Shown: positions 30,992 to 40,636 of the stretch, piece after piece
Position numbering within the stretch: position 1 is the first letter of the stretch
Layout: the number at the start of each line of letters is the position of its first letter
Source: Deinococcus taeanensis
GTDB lineage: Bacteria; Deinococcota; Deinococci; Deinococcales; Deinococcaceae
Length of the DNA stretch: 64,000 nt
Assembly (NCBI RefSeq): GCF_020229735.1
Contig: NZ_CP083455.1
Location: 833,001-897,000 of the forward strand
Direction of reading: 5' to 3'
Made by a program: the position numbers and the translations under genes
The notes under the pieces: model-generated
The model's database searches: none
Told to the model about the DNA's origin: nothing
The model's input: only the letters and a program-made list of their open reading frames with translations

Positions 30992-31197
30992 GGTCGGCGC
31001 CGCCTGTTCAGGTGGGACGCCGTGACAACAGCCGCCAGACCCAGGAGCGGCACTCCCCCTGAACTCCATGCCCAGACCCTGCAGCCCCGTCAGCACCCCG
31101 GTCAGGACACCCGGCGCCGGCGTCCCCGGTACCAGGCCCAGGCCCCCCAGGTGCGGTCCGGCGGGTGAGCGGGACGGCGCGTCCGGGGCCGGGTGGG

Positions 31198-33339
31198 TCA
31201 CGCGCGGTCCCGCAGGAGGCGCAGCACCTCACGGGCGCTCTGGAGGATCGGGGTGCCGGGTCCAAAGATGCCGGCCGCGCCGGCCTCCCGGAGGGCCGCG
31301 TAGTCCTGCTGCGGAATCACGCCGCCCACCACGACCAGAATGTCCCCGGCGCCCTCAGCCCGGAGCGCCTCGATCAGGTGCGGCACCAGGGTCTTGTGCC
31401 CGGCCGCCTGGCTGCTCACGCCGACCACGTGAACGTCGTTCTCGACGGCCTGCCGGGCCGCTTCTTCCGGCGTCTGGAACAGCGGGCCGACGTCCACGTC
31501 GAAGCCCAGGTCTGCGAAGCCGGTGGCGATGACCTTCGCGCCCCGATCGTGTCCGTCCTGGCCCATCTTCACGACCAGCATGCGGGGCCGGCGGCCCTCG
31601 GCCTGCGCGAACGCCTCAATCTCGCCCTGCAGGGCGCTGAAGCCCTCGTCGCCCTCGTAGCCGGCGGCGTACACGCCGGACAGCGTGCGGATCTCGGCGG
31701 CGTGCCGGCCCCACACGCGCTCGAGCGCCTCGCTGACCTCGCCGACCGTGCAGCGGGCCTGCATGGCAGTAACGGCGAGGGCCAGCAGGTTGCCCTGACC
31801 GGTGCGCGCAGCGTCCTCCAGGGCGGTCAGGGCGGCCTGCGCGGCCTGGGGGTCGCGCGTGGCGCGCACCTGTTGCAGCCGCGCGATCTGCGCGTCCCGC
31901 ACGGCGGCGTTGTCGATGTCCAGGACGTCCACGGGCGTCTCGGTAGCCGGGCGGTACTTGTTCACGCCCACAATGACGTCTTCGCCGCGGTCGATGCGCG
32001 CCTGCTTGCGCGCCGCGCTCTCCTCGATGCGGAGTTTCGGCACGCCGCTCTCGATGGCTTTCGCCATGCCGCCCAGTGATTCCACTTCACGCATCAGTTC
32101 GCGGGCCTTGTCGGCCAGGTCATGCGTGAGGCGTTCCATCAGGTAACTGCCGCCCCAGGGGTCCACGACGTGCGGAATCCCGGTTTCCTCCTGCAGGATC
32201 AGCTGCGTGTTCCGCGCGATGCGGGCGGAGAAGTCGGTGGGCAACCCGATGGCCTCGTCGAAGGAGTTGGTGTGCAGGCTCTGCGTGCCGCCGAATACGG
32301 CGGCCATCGCCTCGATGGTCGTGCGGACCACGTTGTTGTACGGGTCCTGCTCGGTGAGGCTCCAGCCGCTGGTCTGGCAGTGGGTGCGCAGCGCGCGGCT
32401 CATGGGGTTGCGCGGCTCGAACTGCGCCATCAGTTCGCTCCACAGCAGCCGTGCGGCGCGCAGCTTGGCGACCTCGGTGTAGAAGTTCATCCCGATCCCG
32501 AAGAAGAAGCTCAGGCGCCCGGCGAACTCATCGATGCTCAGGCCCTTGCCGAGCGCGGCGCGCACGTATTCCAGCCCGTCGGCGAGGGTGTACGCGAGCT
32601 CCAGCGCGGCGTTCGCGCCGGCCTCCTGGATGTGATACCCGCTGATGCTGATGGAATTGAAACGCGGCATTTCCCGCGCCGTGAACTCGATGATGTCCGC
32701 AATGATCCGCATGCTGGGCGCCGGCGGATAGATGTACGTGTTGCGCACCATGAACTCTTTCAGGATGTCGTTCTGAATGGTGCCCGACAGCTGGGCGAGG
32801 GTGGCGCCCTGCTCCAGCCCCGCAACGATGTACCCGGCCAGGATCGGGAGCACCGCGCCGTTCATGGTCATGGAAACCGACATGTCCTGAAGGGGAATGC
32901 CGTCGAAGAGGATCTTCATGTCCTCCACGGAATCGATGGCGACCCCGGCCTTGCCGACGTCCCCGACGACGCGCGGGTGGTCACTGTCGTACCCGCGGTG
33001 CGTGGCGAGGTCGAAAGCCACCGACAGGCCCTTCTGCCCGGCGGCGAGGTTGCGGCGGTAGAAGGCGTTGGACTCTTCGGCCGTGGAGAACCCCGCGTAC
33101 TGCCGGATGGTCCAGGGGCGCGCGGCGTACATGGTGGCGCGTGGCCCGCGCGTGAAAGGGGGCAGGCCCGGCAGGGTGCTGACGTCCAGGCCGTCGAGGT
33201 CGTTGGCGGTGTACAGCGGTTTCAGGGTGAGGCCTTCGGGCGTCTCGCGATTCAGGCGCGCCGGGTCGGCGCCTTTCAGGTCCTTGCTGGCCTGCGCCTT
33301 CCAGGCGTTCAGGTCGGGCCGGGGGTGCTGCTGGGACAT
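31198..33339 (-). CDS. scpA: Methylmalonyl-CoA mutase, single-chain form
   Basis: This adenosylcobalamin enzyme interconverts methylmalonyl-CoA and succinyl-CoA. The 713-residue chain has the mutase TIM barrel (about 40-540), with [38 protein letters not shown] and [11 protein letters not shown]. The C-terminal B12-binding domain contains GQDGHDRG with His597 as the cobalt ligand, and GGVIPQQDY. The length equals single-chain ScpA/MutB-type enzymes, so no small subunit is needed. GGAGG five nt before ATG 33337-33339 fixes the start. MeaB is encoded downstream on the same strand. Confidence 0.95.
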   Translation of the reverse strand: MSQQHPRPDLNAWKAQASKDLKGADPARLNRETPEGLTLKPLYTANDLDGLDVSTLPGLPPFTRGPRATMYAARPWTIRQYAGFSTAEESNAFYRRNLAAGQKGLSVAFDLATHRGYDSDHPRVVGDVGKAGVAIDSVEDMKILFDGIPLQDMSVSMTMNGAVLPILAGYIVAGLEQGATLAQLSGTIQNDILKEFMVRNTYIYPPAPSMRIIADIIEFTAREMPRFNSISISGYHIQEAGANAALELAYTLADGLEYVRAALGKGLSIDEFAGRLSFFFGIGMNFYTEVAKLRAARLLWSELMAQFEPRNPMSRALRTHCQTSGWSLTEQDPYNNVVRTTIEAMAAVFGGTQSLHTNSFDEAIGLPTDFSARIARNTQLILQEETGIPHVVDPWGGSYLMERLTHDLADKARELMREVESLGGMAKAIESGVPKLRIEESAARKQARIDRGEDVIVGVNKYRPATETPVDVLDIDNAAVRDAQIARLQQVRATRDPQAAQAALTALEDAARTGQGNLLALAVTAMQARCTVGEVSEALERVWGRHAAEIRTLSGVYAAGYEGDEGFSALQGEIEAFAQAEGRRPRMLVVKMGQDGHDRGAKVIATGFADLGFDVDVGPLFQTPEEAARQAVENDVHVVGVSSQAAGHKTLVPHLIEALRAEGAGDILVVVGGVIPQQDYAALREAGAAGIFGPGTPILQSAREVLRLLRDRA

Positions 33340-33381
33340 GGGTTCCTCCGTCTGCACGTCATCATGCCACCCGCAGCCAAC

Positions 33382-33407
33382 CGGAGCCAAACGACCGTTT
33401 GGCTCCG
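33382..33407. promoter_or_regulatory. 26-bp perfect palindrome, candidate operator
   Basis: Two perfect 12-bp arms (33382-33393 and 33396-33407, beginning CGGAGCCAAACG) flank a 2-bp centre. It sits 42 bp upstream of the mutase start and 131 bp upstream of rpe, in a divergent promoter region. The size and symmetry suit a dimeric repressor such as a TetR-type protein; the regulator is unknown. Confidence 0.5.
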
Positions 33408-33538
33408 CGGGAACCCCAACTGTTCCGGACGGGGGAACACCCTGGCCGCCCTGAGATTGATTCTGGCTCCAGCTGAACCTCCGGTGCAGGATTCGCCGCC
33501 TGTGAAACCCGGCCGGGCGGAATGGTAAGCTTCGGCAC

Positions 33539-34213
33539 GTGACCGCCGAACCTCAACCTGCGCGACGCGTGAAGCTCGCGCCAAGCATCCTGGCCAGCGA
33601 CTTCGCCCGACTCGGCGAGGAACTGCGCGCCATTGACAGCGCCGACTGGGCCCACGTGGACGTCATGGACGGTCAGTTTGTCCCGAACATCTCCTTCGGC
33701 CTGCCCATCCTGGCCGCCGCGCGCGCCGCCAGTCCCCTGTTCATGGACGTTCACCTCATGATCGACCGGCCCGAACGGTACCTCCGGGATTTCGCCGACG
33801 CCGGTGCCGACGGCCTGACGGTGCACGTGGAGGCCACCCCGCACGTACACCGCGCCGTGCAACAGATCCGCGAACTGGGCAAGAAGGCCGGCGTGACCCT
33901 TAACCCCGGCACGTCCCTCGACGCCCTGAAACCCGTCCTGCCCGACGTGGACCTTGTGCTGATCATGAGCGTCAACCCGGGCTTCGGCGGACAGAAGTTC
34001 ATTCCGCAGAGCCTGGAGCGAATCCGCACCGTTCGCCGCTGGCTCGACGAGCTTGGCAGCGACGCCGAACTTCAGGTCGATGGAGGGGTCAGCGCCACCA
34101 ACGCCCGCGCCATCGTGAACGCCGGCGCCAGCAACCTCGTCGCCGGCAGCGCCGTCTTCGGCAGAGACGGCGCGCACGCCGGTCTCGAGCGCCTCCGGGA
34201 GGCCCTGAAATAA
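33539..34213 (+). CDS. rpe: Ribulose-phosphate 3-epimerase
   Basis: Rpe interconverts ribulose 5-phosphate and xylulose 5-phosphate in the pentose phosphate pathway. The 224-residue TIM barrel shows all hallmarks: [13 protein letters not shown] near 13-25, the metal/catalytic [12 protein letters not shown] near 40-51, [21 protein letters not shown], and the phosphate-binding VDGGVSATN and [10 protein letters not shown] 33539 lies 7 nt after TAAGCT (33526-33531), a leaderless start. comB begins one base after its stop, so the pair is an operon. Confidence 0.95.
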   Translation: MTAEPQPARRVKLAPSILASDFARLGEELRAIDSADWAHVDVMDGQFVPNISFGLPILAAARAASPLFMDVHLMIDRPERYLRDFADAGADGLTVHVEATPHVHRAVQQIRELGKKAGVTLNPGTSLDALKPVLPDVDLVLIMSVNPGFGGQKFIPQSLERIRTVRRWLDELGSDAELQVDGGVSATNARAIVNAGASNLVAGSAVFGRDGAHAGLERLREALK

Positions 34214-34214
34214 C

Positions 34215-34940
34215 ATGCGCCTGAGAGTCGACCTGCTTCCCCACGGCACGTACCCGGACGTGGTGGTCGTCATCGACGTGCTGCGCGCCACCACCACCGC
34301 CGTCACCTACCTGGAACGCGGCGCCGACGCCCTGCTCCTCACCGCCACGCCCGACATCGCCCTGGCCCTGCGCGACGGCGCCGACAACAGCCCGTACCTT
34401 CTGGGCGGCGAACGCGGCGGCCTGCCCATTCCGGGCTTCGACTTCGGGAACAGTCCCGTCGAAGCGGCCGGGCAGAACTTCACCGGCAGGACCGTGGTCA
34501 TGAACACCACCAACGGGACCGGCGCCGCGCACACTGCCGCCGCCACCGGCAAGCACGTGTTCCTCGCGGCGCTCACCAACGCCCACGCCGCGGCGCGCCG
34601 CGCCCGCGCCAGCGCCACTGAGGAAATTGCCATCGTCTGCGCCGGCACCGACGAGCACGTGGGTCTGGAGGACGTGTACGCCGCCGGGGTGCTGGCCGAG
34701 TACCTGCTGGCCATGGGCGAATTCAGCATCGACGACGGCGCCCGCATCGCGCTGACCGTGCGGCGCAACAGTGGCAACCCCCTGGAGGCCCTGAGCAGCA
34801 GCGGCCACGGCCAGCACCTCAACCGCCTGGGCCTGGGTGAGGACGTCCGTGCTGCGGCGGGCCTGAGCACAAGCACCATTGTGCCCACCCTCGTCCGGGA
34901 CGGCGCGCCGGACGGCACCCTGAAGTTCACGGCGGGTTAG
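34215..34940 (+). CDS. comB: 2-phosphosulfolactate phosphatase family protein (ComB-like)
   Basis: The 241-residue protein matches the ComB family: [21 protein letters not shown] near 16-36, [34 protein letters not shown], and [18 protein letters not shown]. In methanogens ComB makes sulfolactate for coenzyme M. Deinococcus has no coenzyme M metabolism, so the bacterial enzyme probably acts on another phosphate ester. The ATG is separated from the rpe stop by a single base, and GGAGG inside the end of rpe may initiate it. Confidence 0.85.
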   Translation: MRLRVDLLPHGTYPDVVVVIDVLRATTTAVTYLERGADALLLTATPDIALALRDGADNSPYLLGGERGGLPIPGFDFGNSPVEAAGQNFTGRTVVMNTTNGTGAAHTAAATGKHVFLAALTNAHAAARRARASATEEIAIVCAGTDEHVGLEDVYAAGVLAEYLLAMGEFSIDDGARIALTVRRNSGNPLEALSSSGHGQHLNRLGLGEDVRAAAGLSTSTIVPTLVRDGAPDGTLKFTAG

Positions 34941-34958
34941 GTCCCGGCCCACTAAAGA

Positions 34959-34981
34959 GCGCGCCGGGTTCACCGGCGTGC
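34959..34981 (+). terminator. Weak terminator candidate after comB
   Basis: A 9-bp stem with one G-T wobble (34959-34967 with 34973-34981) lies 18 bp after the comB stop. Confidence 0.4.
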
Positions 34982-35035
34982 GGGGCGGCAGGTCTTCGCC
35001 CCAGCGCCCCCGCCGGCCGCTATCATGAGCATTGC

Positions 35036-35863
35036 ATGAACGGCCCGGACCTTCTGAAGCTCCTGCGCAGCGGCGACATCGAGCCGCTGCACACCCACCT
35101 GACCGCACTCCAGACACAGTTTGAGGCCGGGCAGCTCGGGGAACGCGACCTGCTGGGCGCCTTCCGCGCCTTCCAGACCTCTGACCTGACCCTCAGTGAC
35201 GGCTTTCAGACATGGACGGAACGGCATCCCGGCACCTACGCTCCGCATGTGGCGCTGGCCAGCTGGTTCCTGGGCCGCGGGTGGGAAGCGCGCGGTGAGG
35301 CCCGCTCGGACCACGTGAGTGATCAGGGGTGGCGCGCCCTGGACTACTTCCTGACCCAGGCGGAGGGTTGCGCCCGCCACGCCGCAACCCTCACTGACAA
35401 TCCCCTGGCGGCCTGGATCGTGGTGGGACTGGCAAGCAACACGCGTGGCTGCCAGGTCAGCCTGCATGAAGTGCAGCAGCAGGAGTACCCCGAGTGGTTC
35501 ACACGGGGCCTGCAGGACAATCCGGGCAGTTTCGCCCTGCGCCGCGTGATGCTTCTGCACCTGCGCACGGAATGGGGCGGCAGCGAGGAGCAGATGCTGA
35601 CCTTCGCCCGGCAGCAGCAGGACGCCGGGCAGCTTGGCCAGGGTGACATGCAGCGCCTCTGGGCCGAATTTCACGCCCGGGTCTCGCACCACGCCCTGGC
35701 CTTCGGGAACGACCAGCAGGTGGCCGTGGAGCGCGCGCGCATTGCTGCCGAACTTGATCCCCTGCAGGCCGAGCAGCTGTTCGTCGCCCTGACCAGCGCA
35801 GAGGCGAAACCCGACGAGCGTCTGGCGGCCCTGCGGCGGTATCTCAGCGCGGCCGGGCAGTAG
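35036..35863 (+). CDS. DUF4034 protein, N-terminal part of an interrupted frame
   Basis: The 275-residue product carries a DUF4034 domain: an N-terminal helical segment, then RHPGTYAPHVALASWFLGRGWEARGEARSDHV, where alanine-rich helices resemble Sel1/TPR units, and NPLAAWIVVGLASNTRGC. The frame ends at TAG 35861-35863. Downstream, the same reading frame continues with Sel1-like repeats to 36649, interrupted by only one more stop, so this is likely the front half of a once longer protein. TATCAT lies 9 nt before the ATG. Whether the truncated product is functional is unknown. Confidence 0.7.
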   Translation: MNGPDLLKLLRSGDIEPLHTHLTALQTQFEAGQLGERDLLGAFRAFQTSDLTLSDGFQTWTERHPGTYAPHVALASWFLGRGWEARGEARSDHVSDQGWRALDYFLTQAEGCARHAATLTDNPLAAWIVVGLASNTRGCQVSLHEVQQQEYPEWFTRGLQDNPGSFALRRVMLLHLRTEWGGSEEQMLTFARQQQDAGQLGQGDMQRLWAEFHARVSHHALAFGNDQQVAVERARIAAELDPLQAEQLFVALTSAEAKPDERLAALRRYLSAAGQ

Positions 35864-36649
35864 GGCGGCGCGGTGCCGTCCGGCATGTTCGGCTGGGCCC
35901 TGCACGCCGCCAGGGACTGGATCCTCCCCGAGCTTCCCCGGGTGGCCGCGCTGCTCACGCGGGCCGCTCAGGATGGGGACGCCGATTCCGCCGTGCTGCT
36001 GGCCCGGCTTCAACTCGCCCACCCGAACTGACCGCTGCCGGATGCGCGGCCCCTGCTGGAAAGCGCCCGTGAACAGGCGCATACGGAGGCCGCCGAGACG
36101 CTGGTCCACCTTCAGGAGGCGAGGATGCCCGACCGCCTGAAGGACACTCCGCAAAAGCGCGAGGCCATCCTGAAAGCCGCCAATCTCCTGAGCGGCGACA
36201 TGAGCTGGCGCGTCTATCAGGACTTCACCGCGTACCAGGAGCAGTTCGCACTCGATGCCCGGCAGCGGTTCAGGTACCTGCACCGGGCGGCCGACGGCGG
36301 CAACAACGACGCCCGTTACGAACTGGCTCAACAGTTGCGGGCCGGCCGCGTGGAACTCGGGGAGGACAGTGTGCTGCGCCCGGTCGACACCGCGCCCATC
36401 CAGGCCAGTCTGGAGTATGCCCGGCACCTGCTGGAACGCGCCGCCGGCACGGGGTACCGGCCGGCCGCCAAGATGCTCAGGGACACGCCCGAACGGGACT
36501 GGCAGGCGGCAACCGCCCGCCGGTTCAGTCTCAGAGGCACAGCCGCGGCCCTGCCGGTGAAGACCGGCACCTGGTGGGAAGGCTGGTGGAAATGGATGCT
36601 GGCGGTCGCTGTGCTTCGCCTGATCGCCGCCCTGTTCGGCCATCACTGA
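35864..36649 (+). pseudogene. Sel1-repeat C-terminal part, cut off by in-frame stops
   Basis: Reading on in the frame of the DUF4034 gene past TAG 35861 gives ARDWILPELPRVAALLTRAA and similar Sel1-like text up to TGA 36029-36031. It then continues as LPDARPLLESAREQAHTEAA through to TGA 36647-36649. The last part is an open ORF from ATG 36125 (174 codons, AGGAGG five nt before it), with two Sel1-like units (YLHRAADGGNNDARYELAQQ and YARHLLERAAGTGYRPAAK) and a C-terminal membrane span. Repeat structure runs across the TGA, which points to nonsense mutation. Independent expression of the last ORF remains possible. Confidence 0.6.
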
Positions 36650-36696
36650 GCCTCTGCTGACTCTTTGCGTGCCCCGCAGCGGTTACCCTGTGGGGC

Positions 36697-37917
36697 GTGA
36701 CTGTTTCTGATTTTCAGCTGCCTGACGTGACGCCCGTGGACGCCGTGGACTGGTCGGCAATTCCAAGCCCGGCGTTCGTGCTGGATGAATCGCGACTGCG
36801 GCGGAACCTGGCGCTGATCTCGCACGTGCAGCGTGAAAGTGGCGCGCAGATCATCGTTGCATTCAAGGGCTTTTCCATGTGGTCCGCGTTTCCGACGCTG
36901 CGGGAGTACGGCATCACCGGCGCGACGGCCAGCAGCCTGAACGAAGCGATCCTGGCCCGGGAGGAGATGCGGGGCGAGGTGCACGTGTACGCCCCGGCGT
37001 ACAGCGACGAGGACTTTCCCCGCATCCTGGAACTGGCTGATCACCTGGTGTTCAACTCCTTCACGCAGTGGCAGCGGTTCCGGCCGCAGGTGGAGGCGGC
37101 GCGCGCCTCGGGCCGCACGCTCCACGTGGGCATTCGCGTGAACCCGGAGTACGCGGAGGTCGAGACGGATCTGTACAACCCGGCGGGTCCGTTCTCCCGG
37201 CTGGGCGTGACCCGCCGTGAGTTCCGCCTGGACCTGATGGACGGCGTGGACGGCCTGCACTTTCATACGCTGTGCGAGAAGGACAGTGACACGCTCGAGC
37301 GCACGCTGGAGGTCCTGGAACGGAATTTCGGGGAGGTCCTGTCCCGCGTGAAGTGGGTGAATTTCGGCGGTGGCCACCTGATGACCCGCGAAGGGTATGA
37401 CATTGCGCGTCTGATCCGCGTGGTGCGGGCCTTCCGCGAGAAATGGGGTGTGCACGTGATTCTGGAGCCCGGGAGTGCGTTCGGCTGGCAGACAGGCTGG
37501 CTGGTGAGCAGCGTGCTCGACGTTGTTCACAACGTCAAAAACGCTGTGCTGCTGGATGTCAGCGTGTCGGCGCACATGCCCGACGTCCTGGAAATGCCGT
37601 ACCGGCCGCGCATTCTGGGGGCCGGTGACCCACCCGAGCAGGATCACCGGGAGGCGGTGGACGCCCCGGCCGGACACGCCTTCCTCATTGGGGGCACGAC
37701 CTGCCTTGCCGGGGACGTGGTCGGTGAGTACGTGTTCGACCGGCCCCTCACGGTAGGAGACCGCGTGGTCTTCGATGACATGATCCACTACACGATGGTG
37801 AAAACGACGTTCTTCAACGGCGTCAAACACCCGGACATCGGGATCCTGCGAACGGACGGGTCATACGAACGGGTGAAAACCTTTGGCTACGAGGAGTTCA
37901 AGGCGAAACTCAGCTGA
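36697..37917 (+). CDS. nspC: Carboxynorspermidine decarboxylase
   Basis: NspC is a PLP enzyme that decarboxylates carboxy(nor)spermidine in an alternative polyamine pathway. The 406-residue alanine racemase-fold protein binds PLP through Lys57 in VAFKGFSMW. It carries HFHTLCEKDSD, FGGGHLMTREGYD and LEPGSAFGW, and near the C-terminus GGTTCLAGDVVGEY, whose cysteine and aspartate form the substrate site in the dimer. The partner carboxyspermidine dehydrogenase is not in this window. GTG 36697 lies 7 nt after TACCCT (36684-36689). Confidence 0.93.
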   Translation: MTVSDFQLPDVTPVDAVDWSAIPSPAFVLDESRLRRNLALISHVQRESGAQIIVAFKGFSMWSAFPTLREYGITGATASSLNEAILAREEMRGEVHVYAPAYSDEDFPRILELADHLVFNSFTQWQRFRPQVEAARASGRTLHVGIRVNPEYAEVETDLYNPAGPFSRLGVTRREFRLDLMDGVDGLHFHTLCEKDSDTLERTLEVLERNFGEVLSRVKWVNFGGGHLMTREGYDIARLIRVVRAFREKWGVHVILEPGSAFGWQTGWLVSSVLDVVHNVKNAVLLDVSVSAHMPDVLEMPYRPRILGAGDPPEQDHREAVDAPAGHAFLIGGTTCLAGDVVGEYVFDRPLTVGDRVVFDDMIHYTMVKTTFFNGVKHPDIGILRTDGSYERVKTFGYEEFKAKLS

Positions 37918-37929
37918 GCGCATGAAGTC

Positions 37930-37955
37930 GGGCCGCCCTGTGCACGGGGCGGCCC
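37930..37955 (+). terminator. Terminator of nspC
   Basis: A perfect 9-bp stem (37930-37938 with 37947-37955) followed by TTCTG lies 12 bp after the nspC stop. Confidence 0.7.
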
Positions 37956-38218
37956 TTCTGCTGGAAAACGCTGGGATCTGAGAGGGTGTTCCCCCGTCCG
38001 GACGGGGGCGCCGATTCTGAATCCGGTGGGCGCTGCGCACGGTGCGGCGGCCGCCGGGGGATGCGGGGCCGGGGGTGTGCTGGGAGCCCTCCGGCAGAAC
38101 GTGAAACTGATTGGTCTTAACCTCTTCGAGGTACGCATACTGTAAGTCCGCAAGCTGACCCGCCACTGAACGCTCAGCTCATCCATCAGCTTCTTTCTCT
38201 CACCTAACCCCGTGGTCT
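37956..38218. other. Intergenic region with an 18-bp GC palindrome
   Basis: No gene is recognised between the nspC terminator and the convergent DUF4384 gene terminator. At 37991-38008 there is a perfect 18-bp palindrome (CCCCCGTCC and its complement). The stretch 37985-38002 is repeated in inverted form at 33424-33441. Confidence 0.45.
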
Positions 38219-38261
38219 TGCAGGTGAAAGCGGACCCAGTCCGGGTCCGCTTTCACCTGCA
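38219..38261 (-). terminator. Strong hairpin terminator of the DUF4384 gene
   Basis: A perfect 19-bp stem (38219-38237 with 38243-38261) with a 5-nt loop lies just after the stop codon. Confidence 0.85.
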
Positions 38262-38268
38262 GGGAACG

Positions 38269-39534
38269 TTACTTCCGGTAGACTTTCACCACACCGTTCA
38301 CCGTACGGATCGTACCGCCCTCGAAATCAGCCGCCCACGCCCCACTGATCTGATACTGGTCACGCGTCGGGAAGCCCAGGAATGAGCCGCTCCCGCCCAG
38401 ACCCTGGTACGTTTTCAGCACATTCCCGCTCAGCCAGAACACGCCGTATTTCTCTGTGCCGTACAGCGCGCCATTCTGGAAGAAGCCGTACAGGCCACTG
38501 GTGCCCAGGCTGTTCTGCGGAATGACCTTCTCATCCCCCGCCGCCCAGCCCAGCCGGTTTGGGGGGCGCGTCGCCCCGTTCTCCGCTTTCGCAAGCGCCA
38601 GGTAACGTTCAAGCAGCATCCCGTGCACCGCGTACGCGCGGCTGCTCCCGTTGGCGTGCAGCAGCACTGCGTCACCATAGGCCCCCACACCACGGAACTT
38701 CTGCCACAGGCCATCGCCCCAGGCGGTGGCGTACGTGGTGGCCGGTCCCAGGCTCTCCTCACCTTTCAGGCGGGCGTAGGCATCCACCATCGCCTGGTCC
38801 CGCGCGGCGTTCTGCCGTTCACCCGGTTGGATATTCGTTGTGGGGGTGCTGGCTGCCGGGGCCGGGCTGGGCGCGGGCTGCTGCGCGGGGCGGTCCGGCG
38901 TGATGGTAACCGTCCCCGTAGCGCTGTCCTGCGGCGGCGAGGGCGGCGTGCTGACCGGCTGACCCCCCACGCGGAACGTGACGGTATCCGTCGTCCAGCC
39001 ATCGGCGGGCAGTGGGTTCACCACGATGCTCAAGGCCCGGGCAAGGTTTTCCTGACCCTTCACGCTGACCTCCGCGAAACCCTGCCCCTCTACAAACCGC
39101 ACGATGTCGTTCAGGTCAAGTTCACGGGTGCTGGCCAGTGCCAGCAGACGGTCCTGTCCGTTCGGGCCGCCGACCGTAAACGCATACTTCGCGTTCTGCG
39201 GAGGGAACACGCGGGTCACGCCGGCCTTTACGAAATTACTTTCCTCGTAGCTGTTCGGGTAGAACAGATCGACCACGCCGTTGGCGTTCACGTTGAACAG
39301 GTACACGTAAGCGTCCTGGTTGGTCTTCAGGCCGATCTTGATGTTTTCACCTTTGCGGTACGACGGGTTGCCGCGGCCGCTGGCGTCCTTGTTTACCCAG
39401 ACTTCCACGTTCAGTGTTGTCTCAACCGGATTGACAATGATGGTCTGCGCCGTGATTTTCGCAGGGCTGGCGCCTGCAGCGCCCGACACAAGCAGAGTTG
39501 AGAGAATCAGAATCCCTTTACGGTGCTGTTGCAT
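38269..39534 (-). CDS. Secreted DUF4384 and LGFP-repeat protein
   Basis: The 421-residue product begins with a signal peptide (about 1-23). A DUF4384 domain follows (about 45-165), with YRKGENIKIGLKTNQDAYVYLFNVN and VVDLFYPNSYEE; this domain is found in exported proteins of envelope or secretion systems. After a Pro/Ala/Thr linker, the C-terminal third has LGFP-type repeats (PPNRLGWAAGDEKVIPQN, GSFLGFPTRDQYQ), which are wall-associated modules. GGAGGT five nt before ATG 39532-39534 is a strong initiation signal. It is probably a cell-surface protein of unknown role. Confidence 0.85.
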   Translation of the reverse strand: MQQHRKGILILSTLLVSGAAGASPAKITAQTIIVNPVETTLNVEVWVNKDASGRGNPSYRKGENIKIGLKTNQDAYVYLFNVNANGVVDLFYPNSYEESNFVKAGVTRVFPPQNAKYAFTVGGPNGQDRLLALASTRELDLNDIVRFVEGQGFAEVSVKGQENLARALSIVVNPLPADGWTTDTVTFRVGGQPVSTPPSPPQDSATGTVTITPDRPAQQPAPSPAPAASTPTTNIQPGERQNAARDQAMVDAYARLKGEESLGPATTYATAWGDGLWQKFRGVGAYGDAVLLHANGSSRAYAVHGMLLERYLALAKAENGATRPPNRLGWAAGDEKVIPQNSLGTSGLYGFFQNGALYGTEKYGVFWLSGNVLKTYQGLGGSGSFLGFPTRDQYQISGAWAADFEGGTIRTVNGVVKVYRK

Positions 39535-39728
39535 ATGAACCTCCTTGATGTCCTTGCACCGTAGGCTGTGAAACTGACGAACGGCTGAACTGCACAGCAA
39601 CCCGGAAGAACGCCGCAAGACCCTCTGAAGATCCGCTGCATAGAATATGCGTTCATGAGTCCCGACTGATACCGGACTCAAGACCCCGGCAGGGTGTGCC
39701 AGAGCCCTAACCGGGTCAGGCGCGGGAT

Positions 39729-40322
39729 TCAGGTCAGCGGCCAGATCGTCAGGCCACCCGCACCTGTGATCAACAGCACGTAGGGGTCCGTGTTCAGGAC
39801 GCTCGGGCCCGCGCCGCCTGGCAGACCCACCGTAAACGACCCCGCTGGCTGAGCGGTGGCGCTCTGTACGATCAGCACCGTCAGTACGCCGAATCCCACC
39901 TTCACGCCGTACGCACTCGGCAGGACCAGTGCAGTAATGCCGTCCAGCGTGGCTTTCAGCACGTACGTTCATTGTCGCCGGTCAGGCCATTCTGCAGGCC
40001 TCCGATCACGGTCATAGGACCGATGCAGAACAGCAGGCTGGTCGCCTCGAACCCCTCCGTGAACCGGCCCACAACCGGAACCGGCGCCGCAGGGTCTCCC
40101 CGAACCGTTCCAGGCTTTCCTCAGTCCCCAGGCGCCCCCTGCACGCGGTTAAGGTTGCCGGCCACGTTCAGCCCGATAGAGAGGGTCGCCAGATTCACGG
40201 TCTGCAGCAGGGTCTGCTGCGTGCGTTCCGGTATCCGGCCCTCACGTCCACGGCGGGACCAAGCAGAATGGAATGGTAAGCACGTTGACCAGCGTGCCAG
40301 ACAGTTGCGACAGCAGACGCAT
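39729..40322 (-). pseudogene. DUF554-family membrane protein, multiply frameshifted
   Basis: Translating the minus strand in switching frames rebuilds a DUF554 (YdfK/YqgA-type) membrane protein. From ATG 40320-40322: SQLSGTLVNVLTIPFC, then a TGA. In a second frame come GRIPERTQQTLLQTVNLATL and SIGLNVAGNLNRVQGAPG, then TGA 40121-40123. A third frame gives EESLERFGETLRRRF. Then GRFTEGFEATSLLFCIGPMT and VIGGLQNGLTGDNERT run to TGA at 39956-39958. After another shift, LKATLDGITALVLPSAYGV continues to LLITGAGGLTI and stop at 39729. At least three frameshifts and a central deletion make it non-functional. Confidence 0.85.
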
Positions 40323-40419
40323 TGCGCGTGACTGTCGAGCAGCGCTGCGCCGGCCGTCCCCGGGGCGCGGAGCCTCGCCAAGACCCCAGCCGGGGGGTCT
40401 CAAGAAACCCCCAAGAACA

Positions 40420-40636
40420 TTGACGCGGCCCTGACAGACGGTGTGCTAGCTTCTGAGCAAGTTGAAACGGACCTCTACCAAGCCCGCCCGCCAGCCGCGC
40501 CCCTGCGGCCGACCGGGCGGCGCGTCCGTTCTGACGTGTGTGGATGTGCTCAGCCAGCTTTCCGGTGTCGTGACAACTGAATGTGAAGGTGGGGCTGCCG
40601 GCGCGCAGCCCCGCCGCGTTTAAGGAGGCCAGAGAC
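40420..40636 (+). promoter_or_regulatory. Promoter region and long structured leader of the HTH gene
   Basis: TTGACG (40420-40425) and TAGCTT (40447-40452, with an upstream TG as in extended -10 boxes) are 21 bp apart, which is wide. About 180 nt of untranslated leader follow. It holds a two-part stem (40484-40490 with 40514-40520 outside; 40494-40498 with 40505-40509 inside). A second perfect 8-bp hairpin (40591-40598 with 40605-40612) lies just before the Shine-Dalgarno site AAGGAGG. Such a leader is unusual in a window full of leaderless genes. Confidence 0.45.
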
